DNA from: Melastoma dodecandrum
Lineage: Eukaryota; Streptophyta; Magnoliopsida; Myrtales; Melastomataceae
Assembly (NCBI GenBank): GCA_029817715.1
Contig: JARUPY010000412.1
Span: 118,844-182,843, forward strand
Reading direction: 5' to 3'
Length of the DNA stretch: 64,000 nucleotides
The position numbers and the translations under genes are program-made. Positions 57,050-64,000 of this stretch are shown piece by piece. The notes under the pieces are model-generated. The model saw only the letters and a list, made by a program, of their open reading frames with translations. It did not search any database and was not told the origin of the DNA. The first letter of the stretch is position 1. Each line of letters starts with the position of its first letter.

Positions 57050-57800
57050 GCCAAACCCTAACATGAGGAAGTAGTGCACAAGGAGATCATCAAGTGGCTC
57101 AATGCGGGCATTAACTACCCATTCTAGGACAGCTCATGGGTCAGCCCTATCCAGTGCTTACCAAAGAAGGGTGGAATGACGGTCGTGGAAAATAGTAAAA
57201 ATGAGTTCATTCCCACAAGAACTGTGACCGGATAGAGGGTATGCATGGACTACAAAAAGCTGAATGCAGCCACAAGCAAGGAATCACTTCCCATTGCCGT
57301 TTATCGTCCAAATGCTTGGCAGGTTAGCAGGTAAGAGTTTTTACCGCTTTCTTGACGGATATCTGGGATACAATCATATTGTAAAAGCTCTAGAGGACCA
57401 AGAGAAAAACAACCTTTACCTGTCCGTAAGGAACATTCGCATTTAGGCGCATGCCATTTGGCTTATGCAACGCACCGGCTACATTTCAAAGGTGCATGAC
57501 AGCCATCTTTTTAGACATGATTGAGTGTAACATCGAGGTATTTATGGACGACTTCTCAGTGTTTGGAATGTCATTTGATTAATTGTCTGAAAAATTTGTC
57601 TGCTGTTTTACTACGTTGTGATGGAGACATGAAAGATATTGTCTCATGTTAAATTGGGAGAAATGTCATTTCATGGACCTAGAAGGTATTGTCTTAGGTC
57701 ACAGGATCACTGAGAAAGGAATCGAAGTGGATAGAGCCAAGTTTGTGAAACTATTGAAAGGATTGCCCTCACCAACTTCAATCAAGGGAGTGCTGAAGCA
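57050..57800 (+). pseudogene. Athila-like reverse transcriptase
   Basis: VVHKEIIKWLNAGI-like lead near 57075, RVCMDYKKLNAATSKESLPI (57238-57296), FYRFLDGYLGYNHI (57340-57381), RMPFGLCNAPATFQRCMTAI in shifted frame, IEVFMDDFSVFG (active site MDD, near 57535-57570), LNWEKCHFMDLEGIVLGHRI. Many stops and shifts. Confidence 0.85.
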
Positions 57801-58330
57801 AGTTCCTTAGGATACGCGAGATTCTATAAACGTTTCATCAAGGATTTCTCGAAAGATCACTCCAAACCATTGTACAATATTATGGAAAACGATAACAGCA
57901 TTTATCTCTCTATCGATAGTAAGTGTAATGGGAGGCATTTCTTTAGAACTCAAGAAGAGGTTAGTTATTCTGCTCCTATAATTGTTGCCCCAGACTGGTC
58001 TTTACCATTCGAGTTAATCGTGCCGCATGCAAGGCGATATCGTTGTGGGAGCAGTTTTGTAGGACAGAAACGAGACAAAGCGTTTCACCGCCTATTTATT
58101 AACACTTTTTAGTACGTTTAGCCGGAGCACATGTAAGCTACACAACCACTGAGATGGAGCTGCTCGGCACTAATCTTATGCTTTCGATAAGGTTTTCGAC
58201 CTCATATGTTTATTGGTTCCATTAAGATGATAGGTGCATATGGATCATGCAAAAATCAGGTTTCCTTGATTGCATAAGGCGGTTGCATAAGACAAGGTTT
58301 ATTAGATGAATTTAGTGATATACAGGAATT
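57800..58330 (+). pseudogene. Athila-like RNase H
   Basis: RFYKRFIKDFSKDHSKPLYN-like sequence across a frame change (57825-57880), then APIIVAPDWSLPFELI (57970-58020) and decayed HYTTTEMELL and VFDLIC phrases. Not functional. Confidence 0.65.
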
Positions 58331-58399
58331 TGGCCCTTGAGATCGTGGGCAGGAAAGCAAGCACGAAAAAAACCAAGCTGCCCGATCATGCTATCACGC

Positions 58400-59750
58400 T
58401 TGGAAGGTAATCGGCGATTTGCGGCACATAACAATCATCAATGATACTTTTCCGGCCGAGCAACTTTCGTGCTGATTGAAACAATAATGCCTTGGTACGC
58501 TGATTATGTCAATTATATTGTGGCTAAATTCCTCCAATGCTGACATCTCGGCAAAAGAAATAACAAATTTTACATGACGTTCGTTTCTATTTGTGGGATG
58601 AACCGTTGTTATTCTAGAGATGTGCATATCAGATTGTTCGTCAGGTGCTTACCGGAAGAGGCGATGACATCAATTCTTCAGTCGTGTCATTGCGAATCCT
58701 TATTGGTGGTCACTTTTGGAGGCCACAAAACTGCACTAAAAATTCTACAATCAGGTTTCTTCTGGCCCACATTGTTTAAGGATGCTCCTTACTTTGTAAC
58801 CCACTGTGTATCGAATGCCAGAGGATAGGTAACTATTTTCGTGCCGTGATGAAATGCCGTTTCAAAATACTTTTGGAGGATTGAAATATTCGATGTTTGG
58901 GGAATCGACTTTATGGGTCATTTTATTGAATCATTTTAGGAACCGTAACATACTATTGTGGGGTGTTGAATACTTTTCTAAATGGGTGGAAGCCAACGCT
59001 CTGCCAACTTAAGGATGCCCATGTAGTGGGTCAAATTTTTAAAGGCTATTTTTGCCAAGGTTTGGAGCACCAAAGGCAATCATAAGTGATGGCAAATCCC
59101 ACCTTATGCAACTTTTAAAGTTCAATGGACTTGATGAAAAAGTGATGGTGTGTGACGCATAAACTCGCTCTGGCCTATCATCCACAAAACAAGTGGGCAG
59201 GGGTAGAAGTGTTCAAAATCGTGAAAATAAACGTATGCCTGGAGAAAACCGTGAGTAGCAAATAGAAAGGATTGGGCCTCTGCAAGCTTAACGGACTGGC
59301 ACTCTATGGGAATATCAGACCGCCTATAAAACTCCTATTAGGCAACTCACCGTACAAGTTGGTTTATGGGAAAAGGCATGTCATCCATCGGTGGAATGGA
59401 AAATGAGCATAAGGCTTATTGGGCAATCCAAAAGGCTGAATTTTACAAATAAGGGCCACGGTCGTGAGCAGCCGAATGATGCAACTCAACGAGATGGAAG
59501 AATTTCGAAAATGAGGCCTTTGAGAATGCACGAATGTATAAGGAAAAGACCAAACGTTGGCACCGACGACCAAACGAATTAAGGAACAACAATATGAACC
59601 AGGTCAGCTTCTTTTAGATGTTTAACTCACAACTTAAGTTTCTAAGTAAGTTGAAGTCAAGCTGGTCAGGACCATTTAAGGTGTCAAAAGTATTTTCCTA
59701 TGGAGCATTCGGAGTTGGAGAACCTGAAAGACCACACAAGGTTTACAGTT
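58400..59750 (+). pseudogene. Athila-like integrase
   Basis: Zinc head traced by HCESLLVVTFGGHKTALKIL, SGFFWPTLFKDAPYFVTHC and the following Cys (58685-58830). Core by FDVWGIDFMGHF (about 58888-58925), YFSKWVEANAL, FGAPKAIISDG and the QN-rich helix near 59180. C-terminal part near 59340-59730 (GNSPYKLVYGK-like, WSGPFKVSKVFSYGAF). The frame changes every few dozen codons. Confidence 0.75.
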
Positions 59751-60968
59751 AATGCTATCTAGTCTGGGTTAAATCATTATCATGGTGGAGGTGTTCGAGC
59801 ATGACCTTATGATACTGACATTGAGTGAAGCATAACAAACTGAGGAACGTCAAGCTGCGGACGTTAAACCAAGCGCTTGTTGGGAGGCAAACCCAACCAT
59901 AATAAGATCTGGCCACTATGCAGGCAAGTTTCCCATTCTTCTTTTCCTTTCTTAATGTTTCTAGTGAATAAAACATCGGGACGATGTTTATAGGTTTGGG
60001 TGGTGTGTATCGCCTGACATTGCTTTAGTTCCCGTGGGTTGTTACCGTTGAGTTTGTGTTCTGTTAAAAAAATTAATTTACCTACTATTAAAACTTAAAT
60101 CTTGGGCAATTATTTGGAAGATTTGTTGCTTAATGATGAATTATAAGTCGACTAACACGGACATAGGTGCATTTTAACTTGACTTGTGTTAGGCAATTTT
60201 AATTCCCTCATCTCATGTTAATTTTGGTGTGGCCGCAACAATTCCTAAATCCTAGAACCGAAAGAGAAAATGAAAAGTATGGACTTTTTAGCATTTTGAA
60301 AGAGAATCTTCAGAAATTTTGAATCAAAATTAAAAGATAAAATCCTACCAAGGCTCTAAGTACCGCTGGTTTGGAGTGTGCAATAAAAAACAGAAGAGAA
60401 AATTAGAATAAACAGGACCAAGTCAGAATAACACTCGAATATGTGCTTGTGGTGCAAGTCATAGTATGGTAGTTCAAGTTAGTAAAATCGACGGTGTGCC
60501 TTTATCACCCGGTTTGCCTTTGGGCCATCTGGTTTGGGAGACACAGATTGGAACAGTTGATAACTATGAGCACTCCCGCTATTGATAAAGCCATTTTAGA
60601 GTCGTGTAGAGAAAAAAAAGAAGCGAAAGTGCTTTAATAGACGAAAATGGGGAGGAACAATCTCCATGCTAAGTTAGTTTATATGACTTGAACTTAAGGT
60701 AGGTTATTGTGGCAGTGACAGACTTGTACGTGGATTGTCTGTCGTAGTGACCGGAGCGTGTGGGTATACCAGACTGATGACGCATTGAGTTGAGGGAAAG
60801 GGTTGAAATTCGAATGTGTCAGTGTATTATGGCTGATATCTGTGAGCACGATAATATGTAATGACTCCTCGGGATATTGCTTTTTAGTAGTATCATGTGT
60901 TTGTTTTGTTTTTTTTTTTTTTTTTTTTTACTCGGGACATTAGCAAAATGTAGGTTTGGGGGGGGTGT
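59751..60968. other. Athila-like 3' non-coding region
   Basis: No domain found; env-like sequence described for some Athila elements is not seen. Ends with a 21-T run (60909-60929) and a G8 polypurine tract (60958-60965) before the 3' LTR. Confidence 0.6.
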
Positions 60969-62213
60969 TGATAACTTATTATAAAATATATATTTTCATC
61001 CTCCAATTAACGTGATAATGGCTAAATTCTTGAGGTATATTGTAATATAAGAGTATATTACTTAGATTGGTAGTTTTATCTAATTTTGTAGGTAACTTCG
61101 GAAGGAAGGCGGGCGATGGAGTTTTATAGAAAGTTGGTGGAGCTACACCATATTTCATTTCAACCTCTGTCACCGGGTCCAGAAAGTGCTTAGAGAGTTG
61201 GTGTCGCTGTACCTAGAAGTGTTGGCAGATGTACCAGATTTTCAGGTGCAACTGCAACGTTACGGACGGGAGGAAATATTTTATTTCCTAGGGATTCTCT
61301 CTACCTTCCAGATTTTGAAGATCCTATAGGGTTTAATCCTTGGAGGTATAAAAAGGGACGTTCATATACCTTCTTGAAGGGTGAGCGGGGACGAGAGATC
61401 ACGCCGTCGAGGCCACACACGAAGACTTTCGGTCAAAAAGCTTGTGGGCGATGTTTCAGGACGTTTTCCTTTTCTTCTTTAGATTGCTGTTTGATTATTT
61501 TCAGCATGAACTAATGTCATATCTTATAGGGAATATGATGAAATCGGTTGTGGAGTTACTTTCTTAGGTGAATTCCTTTGAAATATCTTCTTTTCGTGTT
61601 TCGTTTATTTACTTCACTTGTTCTTAATGCTTACGTTCGTGTGGTCGAACATACGTATTGACCACTGGTGCTTGACTGAGCTCGAGAGAGGATCTTAAGA
61701 GAAGAAGTAGTGGTGAAAGTAGCTTGTCCTGTAGATGTGAGAGCGAGCGGACTTAAAGTGATATATAGTTAGACACCGAAGGCAACCAATGAAAATCATG
61801 GACTTAACGCATCTCATTAATCGTGAGCCTTGAGAATTATGGATCGATTATTTGGGTAGTTCGATTGGTTCTTCGAGTGGAGCACGTTAACTACGGATTT
61901 CGATTAGTAGACTGAACACGAAATTGATATGGGAAAGGGGAGAGGAAGGGGAGACGCAGGGTAGTAACGAAACAATTGATGGGATTCATATACCTAGCTT
62001 TTCGTAATATCGATTTCACTTTGCCTTTACTTTATTTGCTTACTTTCGTTTTTTAGTTTTAGTTATGATTCTCACTATTTCCGGTTGACTTTGACAGCGT
62101 TGCCACCGAACTATAGAAGGAATTTCAAGCAATGTCTCCTGCGTGGGATTGATAGTTTACTTACATCTATAGTTACATGACGCGACCTGTGCACTTGGGA
62201 GAGTTAGCGAACA
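60969..62213 (+). repeat. 3' LTR of the Athila-like element
   Basis: 1245 bp, TGATAACTTATTATAAA to GAGTTAGCGAACA. It aligns throughout with the 5' LTR but with many substitutions and small indels; the palindromic 62-bp repeats are largely eroded here. Confidence 0.9.
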
Positions 62214-62239
62214 ACTATAGACATTCATCTTGAGGGGGT

Positions 62240-62512
62240 TGTAAAGGCAATGATGTTGAAGGAATTAAACTGGAGGAATTAGTTTGTAAATGTTAGTTCT
62301 CGATTAGTTAGAGATTCGGTTGTTGAGCTTAACAACCAAAGTCTTCTATATATATTGTAAATATTCTTTTCTGGGTTAGTAGCGGGAGTCTTTTCCAGAA
62401 ATCATTCGCTTTCACTTCCATTTTTACACCTGCCCCACCTCTGTTCTTGGTGGTTTTTCATCTGCAAGAGTGCAGATTTGCCAGTCTGAAAGCAGGGGCA
62501 CATTTTGCAGCA
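62240..62512 (+). repeat. 3' LTR of the copia element
   Basis: 273 bp, TGTAAAGGCAATGATG to TTTTGCAGCA, preceded by the polypurine tract gaggggg (62232-62238) and followed by the GGGCC target duplication. Confidence 0.9.
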
Positions 62513-62973
62513 GGGCCTTATTCGTTTTGACTTCTTTTCTTGGGTGGGATGGTGCCTGTGGGCGCCATGTATGGTGACAAGAGCGTCTACTTTGATATGG
62601 GAAGACCTCGATAACACAAGCGACCTGTGGGATCTGTAGACGGGTTGGATGTTCCCTCACCTTACAATTCCCTTTGGGTAATAATGGCTGGTCATATTAC
62701 TGTGTTAAACTCTGAGAGACATACACGAGGGTCTTCACACATCTTCGTCCATTGAGGGAGTTTGATTAAGGCTATTAATCTTTCAGAACAAGTTCTTTGA
62801 AATCTTTTGCGGCATCATTCACCAAGAGCGGACTATAGCTACACTTCATGATCCACTGGGTGGCGGCTCCACGCTCGCATCCTTCAGTGCCACTGCATCC
62901 GAGGACATCCTCCCCATCAAATAAAAGGGACCTCCAGCTCCTACCGAAGCTCAAAGCCCTTGGAAAGATCTAA

Positions 62974-63408
62974 ATTTTACTGGAATTCATACACTGAGTA
63001 CTTTCTGGAAGCGAAGGTCCTGTCCAAGTATCTTGAAAAAAATGCTATGGATTAAGAAGTTACAACAAGGGGTAAGAAGTATCGAGAAGGGGAATGGCGG
63101 TTGAAATTCCTAGTCAGCAAGGTTAGTTAAAATGAATGGTGAAAATTAGTAAAACGTGGTCAAATCCATTACTTTAATCCACTCGGGATTTCCACTATAA
63201 AATAAGGGCATGGTTCCATTTTGTACATTTCAAACGAAGGCAAAATTGATATAGAGTTAAATTTTGTTCTCTCAAATCTCCTATCATTCGTTCTCTTCTC
63301 CCTTCTCATAAGTCTAGAGTATACTTTATTTTAGTCGTAGGAAAGGTTGGTCCAACTATCCAGGTGGTGGTATTGGGCTGGTGGCACTGAATATGCTTCG
63401 AGTCTACA
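62974..63408 (+). repeat. Likely 5' LTR of a second copia element, left border unclear
   Basis: Inferred from the primer site and gag that follow. A TATA-like ctataaaataaggg is near 63196. The LTR ends about tctaca at 63408. The left border is somewhere in 62974-63110. Confidence 0.5.
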
Positions 63409-63411
63409 ATT

Positions 63412-63424
63412 TGGTATCATAAGC
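63412..63424 (+). promoter_or_regulatory. Primer binding site of the second copia element
   Basis: TGGTATCATAAGC, a two-base variant of TGGTATCAGAGC (initiator Met tRNA site), placed after a likely LTR end and 230 bp before a copia gag start. Confidence 0.6.
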
Positions 63425-63641
63425 CGGGGTTTGTCGATAGGTCGAGGCGCCGAAGTCCAGCGAAGGTTCTGCCAAAGTCCAACGGAGGTTCTGCCAACAA
63501 GTCCCGCGGACGGTTCTGCAGTCGTACAGTGGAGGTTCTGCCGAAATGACTGCCGAAGGTCTACTAAGGAAGCTATTAGCCGGGATTGCGTCGAGCTGCA
63601 TAGGTCGGGAACTAGTCTACGCTTTCAGAAAGTCTCTTTCG

Positions 63642-64000
63642 GTATGGCGGAATTTATTACTGTCGGCATGCTGAAGAAAATTAAATAACCAAAATTTTAG
63701 CAAGTGGTGCATGGAGTCCTATCTCCAAGGCGAAGATCTCTGGGAAGTGATTGGCGGAAGTGAGACGGACCCCCACCGGAGGAGGATGCTGCCCGTTTTA
63801 CGGGAAATGGCGGATAATGGTAGGAAAAGCAATTGTTCGACATAAAAGACCATCATTAGAGGGGAGATAGATGCTTGGAGCATATTAGGGCACATGCCAC
63901 TACGCCGTAGGATGCATGGGATATTTTTAGTAATTAGATTCTCAAAGAAAAATTATAAAGGATGAGTTACTAGATAATGATCTACTTGATGTTAGGGCAA
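63642..64000 (+). pseudogene. Copia gag start, cut by the window end
   Basis: From ATG at 63642: MAEFITVGMLKKIK, stop, then in the next frame NQNFSKWCMESYLQGEDLWE and VIGGSETDP, then in others KTTIRGEIDAWSILGHMP-like and DAWDIF. This is the standard start of a UBN2-type copia gag (tyrosine/leucine-rich, QGxDLWExVxGxET). Frameshifts already in the first 100 codons. It continues beyond the window. Confidence 0.65.

Larger units (their letters stand above)
53097..62213 (+). mobile_element. Athila-like Ty3/gypsy element nested in the copia
   Basis: 9117 bp, LTRs 53097-54338 and 60969-62213, target duplication AATAT (53092-53096) / ACTAT (62214-62218), one mismatch. Primer site TGGCGCCGTTGCCGGGGA just after the 5' LTR and gag/pol sequence type (RLFPFSLRDKARAWL, FMDDFSVFG) fit the Athila lineage. 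Domains are present in order but heavily frameshifted. Inserted in the same orientation as the copia, 3' of its pol and before its polypurine tract. No env-like frame seen after the integrase. Confidence 0.9.
47832..62512 (+). mobile_element. Ty1/copia retrotransposon inserted in psaH
   Basis: Bounded by LTRs 47832-48093 and 62240-62512 with a perfect 5-bp target duplication GGGCC (47827-47831 and 62513-62517). Primer site TGGTATCAGAGC starts directly after the 5' LTR. Order gag, protease, integrase, RT, RNase H is that of copia. An Athila-like gypsy element (53097-62213) sits between the end of pol and the polypurine tract; without it the copia is about 5.6 kb. Numerous stops. Confidence 0.93.
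47629..62973 (+). pseudogene. psaH: psaH, photosystem I subunit VI, split by nested retrotransposons
   Basis: Nuclear gene for a small PSI subunit at the light-harvesting complex II docking site. 5' part 47629-47775: MASFLASFAAVHPSSSSV, RGLAGSSIPVGR, a transit peptide of the right type, then a stop. After the copia element: YGDKSVYFDM (62570-62599), an extra G, EDLDNTSDLWDLY, DVPSPYNSL (to about 62672), likely intron, KFFE (62789 on), shifted SFAASFTKSGL, LGGGSTLASFSATASEDILP, IK, stop, and finally LLPKLKALGKI with stop at 62971-62973. Family length is about 145 residues and every segment is present in order. Stops and at least four frameshifts show that it is dead even without the insertions. 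The copia entered between transit-peptide and mature parts. Confidence 0.85.

Noticed and set aside
47629..62973. psaH sequence as a plastid DNA insertion
   Set aside because: psaH is a nuclear gene in land plants and the first piece encodes a transit peptide, so no organelle transfer is needed.
63347..63688. 113-codon plus-strand frame as a gene
   Set aside because: It spans the likely LTR end, primer site and leader of a copia element; only the last part is in the gag frame.
1..64000. tRNA, rRNA or other RNA genes
   Set aside because: I looked for cloverleaf-like stretches and conserved tRNA boxes and saw none; a covariance-model search would be decisive.

Overview
This is nuclear DNA of a flowering plant, almost certainly a eudicot. 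The evidence is GT-AG introns, plant-specific families (PPR-DYW, DC1, EFR-type and Cf-type receptors, PsaH) and several classes of plant LTR retrotransposon. Myrtales is my guess, from protein flavour only. Most of the 64 kb is transposon, much of it decayed and nested. Of the host loci I recognise, only the PPR-DYW gene reads open from end to end. The EFR-type receptor kinase and NUP35 each look complete apart from one frameshift. The DC1, receptor-like protein, PEX2 and psaH loci are clearly broken.

Layout. 1-1716: 3' end of a Ty3/gypsy (Tat-like) element with its LTR. 1717-2060: cluster of near-palindromic short repeats, seen again near 48.4 kb. 3787-4150: two copies of a ~188-bp tandem repeat. 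4557-5995: DC1 pseudogene. 6300-8090 (-): Mutator transposase remnant, itself interrupted. 9738-11009: 1.26-kb hAT-type element with an 8-bp target duplication, carrying a captured EXO70 fragment. 11085-12847: gag remnant of a Tat element joined to an LTR tail. 12.85-16.2 kb: AT-rich decayed DNA, possibly an old copia copy. 16250-19357: EFR/FLS2-type LRR receptor kinase with one intron and one frameshift. 19.4-23.1 kb: AT-rich spacer with a long inverted repeat and a relic of a second receptor kinase. 23454-24884: NUP35, three exons.

25553-38520: a Cf-type receptor-like protein gene split inside a codon by a 12.5-kb Tat element (25677-38187). That element has 584-bp LTRs, gag, protease, RT, two RNase H domains, integrase and a large antisense reading frame related to the plant mobile domain. 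40741-41880: probable antisense solo LTR of Athila type. 43437-45064: PEX2 pseudogene with its introns. 45392-47365 (-): intact PPR-DYW gene. 47629-62973: psaH (photosystem I subunit VI), now a pseudogene, interrupted by a 14.7-kb copia element (47832-62512, perfect GGGCC target duplication). That copia is itself interrupted by a 9.1-kb Athila-like gypsy element (53097-62213). 63.1-64 kb: start of another copia element, running off the window.

The host genes do not form a pathway. The coherent story is one of insertion: two elements split two host genes at positions that can be placed to the base, one element sits inside another, and a small DNA transposon carries part of a host exocyst gene. 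Several otherwise well-conserved coding stretches differ from an open frame by one base, often in a short homopolymer, so some breaks may be assembly errors rather than real mutations.
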